Assembly (NCBI RefSeq): GCF_000331735.1
Contig: NC_020126.1
Span: 62,001 to 126,000, forward strand
DNA: 64,000 bases
Direction: 5' to 3'
Origin: Myxococcus stipitatus DSM 14675
GTDB lineage: Bacteria; Myxococcota; Myxococcia; Myxococcales; Myxococcaceae
Part shown: one piece after another, positions 9,110-20,016 of the stretch
Position numbering within the stretch: the stretch's first letter is position 1
How the letters are laid out: every line of letters starts with the position of its first letter
Notes under the pieces: generated by a model
Told to the model about the DNA's origin: nothing
Seen by the model: only the letters and a program-made list of their open reading frames with translations
Databases searched by the model: none
Made by a program: the position numbers and the translations under genes

Positions 9110-10021
9110 TCAGTGCGTGAGCTGGAGGGGCTCGTCGTCCTCGGGCAGCTCCGCTGGCGTGACGACGGACTCCGCGCGGCTCAAGGACAGCGGGCCTTCG
9201 GCGCGGATGACGACCCAGGCGGACTGAGGCGAGGAGCGCAGGGCGACGGCGTTGGGGCTCAGCCAGCGCAGCTCGGGGCGGTAGCCCATCGCGGGAGGCT
9301 CGGGGGTGATGCGCGGCGGAGGCGTGTGAGGGGTGGAGGCTCCCGTGGCCTGGGCCTGGCCTTTGGGGGCCGTGTCCAGCTCGCGGCCCGCGCGAGGCGT
9401 GGGGAGTGTCACGGGCACCAGCGTGGGGGGTGTCTGGGGTCGCTCGTCCCGGCGCACCTTCGTCGCGGTGGGTGGGAGGCGCGACTCGGAGGGCTTCATC
9501 TTCACGGGAGCGATGGTGGGCGCCGCGGGCAGCGGTCCCGCGGAGGAGGCCTCCTCCGCCGCGCGCAGGACGAAGGCGGGCGGTGGAGGCGGAGGCGTGC
9601 CTCCACGCGACTCCGCGCGCGAGGGCTCCTCGAGGATGTCATTGGCGGTGATGTAGAGCCGCTCATCCTCCAGCGCCGTCGCGGGGGGATGGGATGTCTG
9701 TCCAAGGCGGGCGACATCCGAGGACAGCTCCGGGTCGCGCGGGTCCACCGCGAGCGCGGCGCGCAGTGCGGTGCGAGCGCGGGCCTCGCAGCCTTGGGAG
9801 AGCAGCAGCTCCGCGGCCATGCGGTAGGACGCCACGGCGCCTGGACGGTCTCCCGCGCGGCGGCAGATTTCGGCGTGGCGCACGCGTGCGTTCGGGTCCT
9901 TGGGCATCAAGCGGACGATGCGCGCGAGGACCTCCGCGCACTCGGCATACCGTTCCTGGATGAACAGCGACCGCGAGGTCTCCTTCAGGGTCTTCAGCTG
10001 GGTCTGTACGCGCTCGCTCAT
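9110..10021 (-). CDS. TPR-repeat protein with Pro-rich linker
   Basis: A protein of 303 residues with no signal peptide. Residues 1-110 are helical and contain about three tetratricopeptide-like units (QERYAECAEVLARIVRLMPK, AEICRRAGDRPGAVASYRMA, ARTALRAALAVDPRDPELSS). A long Pro/Thr/Ala-rich linker follows (about 125-240), then a short C-terminal module (LRWLSPNAVALRSSPQSAWV). The architecture suggests a cytoplasmic scaffold or partner protein, but no partner is visible. GGAGGGCAGG lies just upstream of the ATG. It is transcribed away from the sigma factor gene, across a 278-bp divergent region that may hold promoters for both. Confidence 0.75.
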   Translation of the reverse strand: MSERVQTQLKTLKETSRSLFIQERYAECAEVLARIVRLMPKDPNARVRHAEICRRAGDRPGAVASYRMAAELLLSQGCEARARTALRAALAVDPRDPELSSDVARLGQTSHPPATALEDERLYITANDILEEPSRAESRGGTPPPPPPAFVLRAAEEASSAGPLPAAPTIAPVKMKPSESRLPPTATKVRRDERPQTPPTLVPVTLPTPRAGRELDTAPKGQAQATGASTPHTPPPRITPEPPAMGYRPELRWLSPNAVALRSSPQSAWVVIRAEGPLSLSRAESVVTPAELPEDDEPLQLTH

Positions 10022-10299
10022 CGTCCTGCCCTCCGAACGGATGCAGGGTGAGAGAAGCAGGCAGCGTGCCGACAGGACGCGCTCGGCGCGAAGCGTTGCA
10101 TGCCTTTCGGCGATAGTGGCTCCAGGAACGAACCGGCGTTGTCACGTGGTCATCCGGGTTGCACCCGAGGACAGCGTCACCAGGGCAGTCAGCGTGAGAC
10201 CTGGGGCGCGGGGCCTGTAGAAAAGAGGGCCGGCGCTGTAACAATGATAGCCTGCCGTGCCGGAATCCTTCCGGTAGCGGACCCGAGGCGTGCAAGTCG

Positions 10300-11184
10300 A
10301 TGCATCGCAGCCGCTTCCACTCCTTCGTCCAGCACTGGCCAGCATCGGCGATGAGCGGCGTGGACGAGTCCCTGCTGGAGGCGCTGCTGACGTCGTGGGT
10401 TTCCACAGGGCGTCAGGCGTGGCCGGAGGTGGCGCTCGCGGAGGAGGACTTCCTGCGGCACCTGGCCCAGCGGCTGGTGCCGGGAGATGTGTCCTCGCTG
10501 ACGTCGGAGGAGGTCCCCGTGGCGGACCTCTATCTCGCGTGTGCCTGCGCCAGGGGACTCCCCGCGGCGCACGCGGCGTTGGAGCGGCACTTCCTCTCGA
10601 AGGTGGCGCGAGCGGTCTCCCGGGTCCGAGGGGGCGGCGTGGACGCGGAGGAGGTGCTCCAGCAGTTGCGCCAGCGGCTGCTCACCGCGGAGGGGAGGAC
10701 CGAGCCGCGCATCGCGGAGTACCGGGGGACCGCGCCGCTGTCCGCGTGGTTGCGAGCGGCGGCGGTGCGCACGGCGCTCAACCTCCAGCGCGCGGAGGGG
10801 CGGCGCGCCAGGGTGGAGCAGGAGGCGGAAGGGGCGGTGCTGGGGGGAGACGTCGAGTTGGACTACCTCCGGCGGCGTCACCACCAGGACTTCCGCGAGG
10901 CCCTGGTGGTGGCGGTCGCGAGCCTCTCTCCGCGAGAGCGCACGGTGCTGCGGCTGCATGTGGTGGAGGGGGTGAACCTGGAGCGCATCGGCGCGATGTA
11001 CCGCACGCACAAGTCCACGGTGTCGCGCTGGGTGGCGCACGCGAGGCAGACATTGCTGGCGCGGGTGCGTGAGTCCCTGGCGGAGCGCCTCCAGTTGTCG
11101 CTCGGCGAGCTGAACAGCCTGATGCTCGCGGTGGGCGGGCAGCTGGACCTCAGCCTCCCGGGTCTGCTGAGAGAATCCGCGTAG
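10300..11184 (+). CDS. Sigma-70 family RNA polymerase sigma factor (myxobacterial type)
   Basis: A protein of 294 residues with the two-domain layout of an extracytoplasmic-function-like sigma factor. The region 2-like part spans about 75-165 (LERHFLSKVARAVSRVRGGG, then PLSAWLRAAAVRTALNL). Region 4 spans about 205-255 (LSPRERTVLRLHVVEGVNLE, RIGAMYRTHKSTVSRWVAHA). The unusually long N-terminus and the SLSPRERTVLRLH..EG pattern match a sigma family that is expanded in Myxococcus. The start is uncertain: neither the ATG at 10300 nor the one at 10351 has a clear ribosome site. The next three genes run in the same direction and encode a pil_N-domain protein and two kinases with anti-sigma-type zinc fingers. 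This suggests, without proving, that the sigma factor is the output of that system. Confidence 0.85.
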   Translation: MHRSRFHSFVQHWPASAMSGVDESLLEALLTSWVSTGRQAWPEVALAEEDFLRHLAQRLVPGDVSSLTSEEVPVADLYLACACARGLPAAHAALERHFLSKVARAVSRVRGGGVDAEEVLQQLRQRLLTAEGRTEPRIAEYRGTAPLSAWLRAAAVRTALNLQRAEGRRARVEQEAEGAVLGGDVELDYLRRRHHQDFREALVVAVASLSPRERTVLRLHVVEGVNLERIGAMYRTHKSTVSRWVAHARQTLLARVRESLAERLQLSLGELNSLMLAVGGQLDLSLPGLLRESA

Positions 11185-11208
11185 GCCCCGACTTTCTTCA
11201 CGAAGCCG

Positions 11209-11234
11209 TGCAACGGGATGAAGTGGCCGGTGTC
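11209..11234 (+). promoter_or_regulatory. Possible ECF-type promoter upstream of the pil_N gene
   Basis: In the 106-bp gap after the sigma gene, TGCAAC is followed 15 bp later by GTGTC. This resembles the AAC ... GTC pattern used by group IV sigma factors. A related string (TGTAAC, then GTGCC 14 bp later) lies upstream of the sigma gene near 10237. If real, it would allow autoregulation. The match is short and the genome is GC rich, so it could be chance. Confidence 0.25.
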
Positions 11235-11290
11235 ACCCCGATGAAGGCCAGGCATTGGTGCCTCGCTTCACGAACGGAAGGACGGACCTC

Positions 11291-11599
11291 ATGCGGAACG
11301 GACTGAAGGGACTCGCCGTGTTGGCGTCGCTGCTGATGGGAACGAGCGCGCTGGCGGAGGAGCGCATCGAGCTGAAGGTGGGGGCCCACCATGTGCTCAC
11401 CGTGAAGGGGCTGAACAAGGTGGCGCTGGGAGACCCTGAAACGGCGGAGGTGAAGACGCTGGGGGCGGGCAAGCTCGACATCCAGGGCAAGGCGGAGGGG
11501 ACCACCCAACTGCTGGTGTGGAGCGCCGGTGGCAAGAAGGAGGCGTACACGCTGGTGGTGACGAAGGACGGCGCGAAGCCCGCCACCGAGACGAAATAG
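11291..11599 (+). CDS. Secreted pilus/secretin N-terminal (pil_N) domain protein
   Basis: A mature protein of about 80 residues behind a signal peptide (MRNGLKGLAVLASLLMGTSA, cut near LAEE). The whole mature part is one domain: an ELKVGAHHVLTVKGLNKVAL start, GDPETAEV in the middle, and TTQLLVWSAGGKKEAYTLVV at the end. This is the pattern of the pil_N domain (PF13629) found at the N-terminus of CpaC/RcpA-type secretins of Flp pili. Here it stands alone with no secretin channel. The same domain recurs at the C-terminus of the two kinases that follow, so homotypic binding or competition is plausible (inference). The ATG at 11291 is preferred over 11255 because it starts a proper signal peptide. 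Confidence 0.8.
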   Translation: MRNGLKGLAVLASLLMGTSALAEERIELKVGAHHVLTVKGLNKVALGDPETAEVKTLGAGKLDIQGKAEGTTQLLVWSAGGKKEAYTLVVTKDGAKPATETK

Positions 11600-11650
11600 C
11601 CCCGCCCCCGAGGTGGCCCCGGGCAACCTGCGCGAGAATGCCTGGACCTC

Positions 11651-13060
11651 ATGAGCCCGGTGCCACCTCCTCCCTCCTGTCCCGATGAGAACGTGCTCGC
11701 GGCCTTCGCGAGCGGAGCGCTGCCCCCGGTGGACATCTCCGGCGTGGCCGCGCACCTGGATGCCTGCGAGGACTGCCGGGCCCTGGTCGCGGTGGTGGCG
11801 GCCGAGGACTCCCTGACGGACGTGAACCCCCACTCCCAGGTGTCCACACCCGCCGGACACCTGACGCACGCGCTGCTTCGAGAGGGGACTCGGCTGGGCC
11901 CCTACGTCCTGCGAGAGCTGCTGGGCGTGGGGGGCATGGGCGTGGTGTACGCGGCGGAGGACCCGAGGCTGGCGCGCAGGGTGGCGGTGAAGCTGCTGCG
12001 CCCCATGGCCGAAAGCGAAGAGGGAGAGGGCCGCACGCGCTTGTCCCGAGAGGCCCAGGCCATGGCGCGCCTCTCCCATCCCAACGTGCTGCCTGTCTTC
12101 GAGCTGGGCGCCTCGGATGGCTGTGATTACCTGGTGATGGAGTGGGTGGAGGGGACGACGCTCGCGGGCTGGCTGCGGGAGCGCGAGCGCTCCTGGGAGG
12201 AGGTGCTGGAGACGTTCCTCGCGGCGGGAGCGGGCCTCGTGGCGGCGCATCGCGAGGGCCTGGTGCATCGCGACTTCAAGCCCTCCAACGTGCTCGTGGG
12301 CAAGGATGGCCGCGCACGGGTGATGGACTTCGGCCTGGCCCGGCGATGGCGGAGCGGAGACCCCGCCGCACCCGTCGCGCCTTCCACCTCGCCCACGGAC
12401 CTCGAGCAGACGGTCCTCACCCGCGAAGGCGCCGCGCCAGGGACCCCCGCGTACATGTCTCCCGAGCAGCGCCAGGGCCTTGCCGTGGACGCGCGAAGCG
12501 ACCAGTACAGCTTCTGCGTCGCGCTCCACGAAGCGCTTCACGGAGAGCGTCCCTCGGAGGCACTCGCGCGGAGGTCCTCGAAGGTGCCTCGACACCTCCA
12601 GGCCGCGCTGGCCCAAGGTCTCGCGAGGGAGCCCTCCGCGCGCCATTCCTCGATGGAGGCCTTGCTCCAAGCGCTCTCGACACCCGCGACAGCGAAGTCA
12701 CCGCGGTGGGGCTGGGGGGCGGTGGCCCTGGGAGTCGTCCTGGGGCTCGCCCTGTGGAAGTGGCGCGGGGACGAATGGGTGCCCCTGGGGGACTCGGAGA
12801 CCTCGGCTTTCCACCAGGAGGTCGAGGCCGCGAGGAAGGGGGGCGGCAACATCTTCTTCCCGCTGGTGATGGGGGAGCCGCGTACGCTGGAGCTCTCGAA
12901 CCTGTCGCGCATCGCCATCGGGCAGCAGGGACTGGTGAATATTCAGACCGTGGAGAATGGCCTGCTCCTCACCCCGCTGGAGTCCGGTGCCTCGCACCTG
13001 CTGGTGTGGACCCGAGCGGGCGAGCGGCGCCTGTACACAGTCTCTGTTTCCGGGAAGTGA
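11651..13060 (+). CDS. Transmembrane Ser/Thr kinase: zf-HC2 + kinase + TM + pil_N-like
   Basis: A protein of 469 residues in four parts. Residues 1-45 hold an anti-sigma-type zinc finger (Cys10, then His35-x3-Cys39-x2-Cys42, in AAHLDACEDCRAL). Residues about 80-345 are a PknB-type kinase with the Gly loop LLGVGGMGVVYAAED, VAVKLL, VHRDFKPSNVLV (Asp208), DFGLARRW, and GTPAYMSPEQ, so it looks active. A membrane helix follows at about 353-370. The last 70 residues lie outside the membrane and match the pil_N pattern of the preceding secreted protein (LELSNLSRIAIGQQGLVNIQ, then HLLVWTRAGERRLYTVSV). Membrane Ser/Thr kinases usually carry PASTA or WD40 sensors; a pil_N-like sensor is unusual. The gene lies 51 bp after the pil_N gene. 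Confidence 0.88.
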   Translation: MSPVPPPPSCPDENVLAAFASGALPPVDISGVAAHLDACEDCRALVAVVAAEDSLTDVNPHSQVSTPAGHLTHALLREGTRLGPYVLRELLGVGGMGVVYAAEDPRLARRVAVKLLRPMAESEEGEGRTRLSREAQAMARLSHPNVLPVFELGASDGCDYLVMEWVEGTTLAGWLRERERSWEEVLETFLAAGAGLVAAHREGLVHRDFKPSNVLVGKDGRARVMDFGLARRWRSGDPAAPVAPSTSPTDLEQTVLTREGAAPGTPAYMSPEQRQGLAVDARSDQYSFCVALHEALHGERPSEALARRSSKVPRHLQAALAQGLAREPSARHSSMEALLQALSTPATAKSPRWGWGAVALGVVLGLALWKWRGDEWVPLGDSETSAFHQEVEAARKGGGNIFFPLVMGEPRTLELSNLSRIAIGQQGLVNIQTVENGLLLTPLESGASHLLVWTRAGERRLYTVSVSGK

Positions 13061-13151
13061 AGCGTTTGTAATCGTGGATGAAGCACTGGCGCGGCAGCTC
13101 GTGTCTGCTCTTTTCTCCTCCGGGACGAGGCTGCGATGATGCGTGCATCTC

Positions 13152-14555
13152 ATGAAGCCGCAGCGTCCAGTCCTCCCCACGAGCTGTCCCGACAAGAAGC
13201 TGCTCATGAGCCTTGTGCAGGGGGCGCTGTCCTCCGCGAAGGCGGCGGGATTGGCGGCGCATCTGGACTCGTGTGAGAGCTGTCGCGCGCTCGTGGGGGA
13301 GAGCACGCTACCGGACCTGGACCCGGAGCCGCAGGAGGCGGCAGCCGTCACGCACAAGCACCCCCCGCCGCCCAAGGGACAGGCGCCTGGCATCTCGGCC
13401 CTGGCCTTCCCGAAGGGGACGCGACTGGGCCCCTATGTGCTGGGCGAGATGCTGGGCCTGGGAGGCATGGGCGTGGTGTACGTCGCGGAGGACAGCCGAC
13501 TGGGGCGCAAGGTGGCGCTGAAGCTCTTGCGCCCCGCCCGCAAGGGAGTGGAGGAGGAGCGCCGAGGCCGCCTGCTGCGCGAGGCGCAGGCGATGGCGCG
13601 GGTGTCCCATCCCAACGTGCTGCCCGTCTTCGAGCTGGGCTCCGCGGAGGGGCGCGACTACCTGGCGATGGAGTGGGTGGAGGGGACGACGCTCGCGGGG
13701 TGGCTGCGCGAGCAGGAGCACTCCTGGGAAGAGGTGCTGGAGAAGTTCCTCGCGGCGGGTGCGGGGCTCGCGGCGGCGCATCGCGAGGGCCTGGTGCATC
13801 GCGACTTCAAGCCGGCGAACGTCCTGGTGGGCAAGGACGGGCGCGTGCGGGTCACGGACTTCGGGCTCGTCCGGCGGTGGCAGGCGGAAGCGGGTCCGCT
13901 CGACGAGACGGAGCTGATTCTCACGCGTGCGGGCACCACGCTGGGCACGCCCGCGTACATGTCTCCGGAGCAGCGCCGGGGACGGCGCGTGGACGCGCGG
14001 AGCGACCAGTACAGCTTCTGCGTCGCGCTGTACGAAGCCCTGCAGGGCGAGCGCCCCGCACAGCAGAAGGTGGACGAGGCTCAGCCGCCCTCGTCGTCTC
14101 GCCTGCGACCGAGCACGGGCCGGATTCCGGAGCATGTGCTGAGCGCGCTGTCCCGGGGCCTGTCGCATCCGCCGGCGGCGCGCTTCACGTCCATGGAGCC
14201 CTTGCTCCAGGCGCTCTCGCGCTCCCCGGGCTCACGCGAGTGGAGGTGGCTGGGCGTGGGGGCGCTGCTGCTGCTCCTCTTGGGAGGAGGGCTCGGCCTG
14301 GTGTTCTGGAGCCAGGCGCAGAGCGGGCGGGAGAGGACCGAGGGAGGCGAGGACCGCCTCGAGCTGCGCCCAGGAGAGTCCCGCACCGTGTTGGTCTCGG
14401 GCATCCGGGAGGCCTTGGTGGAGGCCCCGCACCTCATGGAGGCGAAGGTGTCGGACGGCAAGCTCCAGCTCAAGGGGCTGGAGCCCGGGGTGACTCGCAT
14501 GACGGTGTCGTACCTGGATGGGATGGAGAAGGTCTACACGGTCTCCATCCAGTAG
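13152..14555 (+). CDS. Second transmembrane Ser/Thr kinase with zf-HC2 and pil_N-like ends
   Basis: A paralogue of the preceding gene with the same four parts in 467 residues. The zinc finger has Cys12 and His37-x3-Cys41-x2-Cys44 (AAHLDSCESCRAL). The kinase has MLGLGGMGVVYVAED, VALKLL, VHRDFKPANVLV (Asp218), DFGLVRRW and GTPAYMSPEQ. The membrane helix lies at about 365-385 (VGALLLLLLGGGLGLVFW). The extracytoplasmic pil_N-like end (about 400-467) starts RLELRPGESRTVLVSGI and ends MEKVYTVSIQ. The kinase halves are much more alike than the outer domains, as expected if the two copies now sense different partners. I chose the ATG at 13152, not the in-frame GTG at 13143, by analogy with the first kinase. 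It ends 15 bp from a convergent gene. Confidence 0.88.
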   Translation: MKPQRPVLPTSCPDKKLLMSLVQGALSSAKAAGLAAHLDSCESCRALVGESTLPDLDPEPQEAAAVTHKHPPPPKGQAPGISALAFPKGTRLGPYVLGEMLGLGGMGVVYVAEDSRLGRKVALKLLRPARKGVEEERRGRLLREAQAMARVSHPNVLPVFELGSAEGRDYLAMEWVEGTTLAGWLREQEHSWEEVLEKFLAAGAGLAAAHREGLVHRDFKPANVLVGKDGRVRVTDFGLVRRWQAEAGPLDETELILTRAGTTLGTPAYMSPEQRRGRRVDARSDQYSFCVALYEALQGERPAQQKVDEAQPPSSSRLRPSTGRIPEHVLSALSRGLSHPPAARFTSMEPLLQALSRSPGSREWRWLGVGALLLLLLGGGLGLVFWSQAQSGRERTEGGEDRLELRPGESRTVLVSGIREALVEAPHLMEAKVSDGKLQLKGLEPGVTRMTVSYLDGMEKVYTVSIQ

Positions 14556-14570
14556 CCCGGAGCGAGGTGG

Positions 14571-15320
14571 TCAGCGCCCGCCGCGAGGCGCCTGTCGGGC
14601 CTGCCTGGGCGTCTCCTGTCCCAGCATCCGGTACGCGCTCTGACGGTGCTGCTTCATCATGGTCAGCGTGTCGTCGAGCATCCCCTTCAGCTCGGTGTTG
14701 CTGGAGAACTGCTGCTGTCCGGCCATCACCATGGCGATGTTCGAGTCATGGTCTCCCACCATGACGGCCAGGTAGCCCCGGTCGAACGTGGGGCCGCGGC
14801 GCAATGGGAGCTCCTCCATGAGGGCGTGCTCCGTGTTGCCCATGGCCTTGGCGAGCGGCGTCGTCGCCTCGGGCTCCCCCAACTGGAAGCCCTTCGACTT
14901 CGCGTACGTCAAGAGCTTCTGGTCCGCCTTGCCGTGCTCGCGCTCCATGCGCGCGCCGAAGTCCTTCACGTCCTGGGACGCGCCGTTCTTCTGGGCGAGC
15001 TGTCCCATCTGAATCTCCATCTGGTTGCCGTGGTGGAGGAGCTCCAGGAAGGACTTCTCGTCGGTGGGCACGGGCAAGAGGCCCTCCTTCATCCACTTCA
15101 TCGCCTGCGCATCGGGCTCGCCCGAGCCGCCCGTCGCGGGTGCGTCCTCGAGCGCCTGCTTGCGCAGGTCCTCGCCCTGGTCGATGGCGTCCGCCTCTCC
15201 CGCGCGAATCATGCCCTGGCTGTCACCGGTGCCGTTCTGCGGAGGCGCCGAGTCCTGCGCCACCGCCGCGCCGCCCAGACAGAGAATGCCAGCCAGCATC
15301 CAACCGTTCCGTCGAGTCAT
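14571..15320 (-). CDS. Secreted DUF4142 protein
   Basis: A product of 249 residues with a signal peptide (MTRRNGWMLAGILCLGGAAV, cut near AQD). The mature helical domain reads FLELLHHGNQMEIQMGQLAQ, SQDVKDFGARMEREHGKADQ and MLDDTLTMMKQHRQSAYRML. This ferritin-like helical pattern is typical of DUF4142 proteins, which are predicted to be periplasmic or outer-membrane associated. GGGAGG lies about seven bases before the ATG. No catalytic motif is evident and the role is unknown. It converges with the second kinase. Confidence 0.8.
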   Translation of the reverse strand: MTRRNGWMLAGILCLGGAAVAQDSAPPQNGTGDSQGMIRAGEADAIDQGEDLRKQALEDAPATGGSGEPDAQAMKWMKEGLLPVPTDEKSFLELLHHGNQMEIQMGQLAQKNGASQDVKDFGARMEREHGKADQKLLTYAKSKGFQLGEPEATTPLAKAMGNTEHALMEELPLRRGPTFDRGYLAVMVGDHDSNIAMVMAGQQQFSSNTELKGMLDDTLTMMKQHRQSAYRMLGQETPRQARQAPRGGR

Positions 15321-15439
15321 CGCCTGCCTCCCGAGAAGGGGTTCCTGGGGAGGAAGGTGGCGATGTCCCGACGCGAAAGGCCACGGTGCGCCGAGGGAGC
15401 GGACAGCAGCTCCTCCCCTCGGACGCGCTGCTCAGAGGC

Positions 15440-15898
15440 TCAGGGCTCCGAGAGCAGGAACAGGGCGTTCGCGCTGGCGATGGGGCGGGTGCGGTCGTCC
15501 TGCCAGGCCTCGACGCGCACGTTGGCGACGCGGCGTCCCTGTCGCGTGATGAAGGCCTTCGCGAAGGTGTCCTGGGCCTTGCCCGAGCGCAGGAAGTCCA
15601 CCGTGAGGGAGATGACCTTGGGGACGCGCTGGGTCTCCGTCTGGAGCAGGAGCTCGAAGATGGCGGAGCACTCCAGCAGCGCGCCCAGCGTGCCGCCGTG
15701 CAGCGCGGGCAGGAAGCTGTTGCCGATGAGCTTGGGCGTGTACGTCATCCGGCAGAGCATCTCACCGGCCAGGTGCTCCACGCCGATGCCCATGAAGCGC
15801 GCATAGGGGATGGCGTCGGTGAGGCGGCTGTACTCGCGCGTCTTGCGCACCTGGAGGACCAACTCGGCGAGCGTGGGGGAAGGTTGCGTGTCGCTCAT
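15440..15898 (-). CDS. PaaI-type hotdog thioesterase (downstream copy)
   Basis: A hotdog-fold acyl-CoA thioesterase homologue of about 152 residues. The helix motif HGGTLGALLECSAIFELLLQ corresponds to the 'HGG....l.D.a' active-site helix of the PaaI group, and strands follow in VISLTVDFLRSGKAQDTFAK and VEAWQDDRTRPIASANALF. The usual acidic residue of the helix is a Glu here. I chose the ATG at 15898 because GGAGG lies about nine bases before it. An in-frame GTG at 15907 would overlap the upstream stop and sit too close to that ribosome site. It is coupled to the upstream paralogue, and the pair may form a heteromer. The substrate cannot be told. Confidence 0.85.
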   Translation of the reverse strand: MSDTQPSPTLAELVLQVRKTREYSRLTDAIPYARFMGIGVEHLAGEMLCRMTYTPKLIGNSFLPALHGGTLGALLECSAIFELLLQTETQRVPKVISLTVDFLRSGKAQDTFAKAFITRQGRRVANVRVEAWQDDRTRPIASANALFLLSEP

Positions 15899-15903
15899 GT
15901 CCG

Positions 15904-16356
15904 TCACTCCTCCAGCCGCATGAAGGTGCCCTGCGCGGAGGCCACCGGATTGCTCTTGTCACCCTGGTGCACCAGGGCGCGGACGAAGGCGACTTGTCGC
16001 GTGGCGCGGTAGCACTCGGCCACTGCGGTGAGCGAGATGCCGGGGCGGGCGGGGCGCAGGTAGTCGATGCGCAGGTCCAGCGTCACCAGCGGCAGGAAGC
16101 GACCGAAGCGGAGGATGACGGCGGAGCCACACGCCGCGTCGATGAGCGTCGTCACCGCGCCGCCCGCGATGACGCCCGTCTCCGGGTTGCCCACGAGGAA
16201 GTCCGCGTAGGGCAATTCGACGACGGCCTCCGCGGGGCCGATGTCCAGGAGCTTCAGTCCCAGCGCGTGGTTGTGGGGAACGATGTCCGTGTAGAACAGG
16301 GAGCAGCGTTCCATCCGCTCAGCCTTGTCTTCGGGGAGCTTGAAGTCATCCGACAT
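15904..16356 (-). CDS. PaaI-type hotdog thioesterase (upstream copy)
   Basis: A protein of 150 residues, first of a two-gene unit. The active-site helix is AGGAVTTLIDAACGSAVILR, with the catalytic-type Asp in place. The typical central strand VTLDLRIDYLRPARPGISLT follows, then YRATRQVAFVRALVHQGDKS and a final strand VASAQGTFMRL. This is the standard single-hotdog PaaI layout, acting on acyl-CoA or aryl-CoA thioesters. The product of the neighbouring downstream gene is a diverged relative. No strong ribosome site is visible at the ATG at 16356; an internal Met at residue 15 is an alternative. Confidence 0.85.
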   Translation of the reverse strand: MSDDFKLPEDKAERMERCSLFYTDIVPHNHALGLKLLDIGPAEAVVELPYADFLVGNPETGVIAGGAVTTLIDAACGSAVILRFGRFLPLVTLDLRIDYLRPARPGISLTAVAECYRATRQVAFVRALVHQGDKSNPVASAQGTFMRLEE

Positions 16357-16547
16357 GGGGAGCGGATAACAGAATCACGCGGGGATGGCGCGTGACGAAT
16401 CGCGTCGGAGCCTCTCGGATGGACGCTCAGGAACAGGGAGGGCGGGACTCCTGTTGAGGGGCGCCAGGCCTGCCTGCCCGGGGGCGGGTAGTCTCCCGCC
16501 GCCTGCACGGCCGTGTCTCGCGCAGTCCCCCAAAACGAGGACCTCCG

Positions 16548-19943
<3,396 letters not shown>

Positions 19944-19964
19944 GGCGGGACTCCTGAGGTGGGG

Positions 19965-20000
19965 CGGTGGGCATCGGACCTCTGGGGTCGATGCCCACCG
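19965..20000. terminator. Bidirectional terminator hairpin
   Basis: A 12-bp perfect stem, CGGTGGGCATCG (19965-19976) pairing with CGATGCCCACCG (19989-20000), lies between the convergent amidohydrolase and metallopeptidase genes. There is no long T-run, which is common in GC-rich genomes. Confidence 0.6.
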
Positions 20001-20016
20001 TCGCTTCACGACGGAC

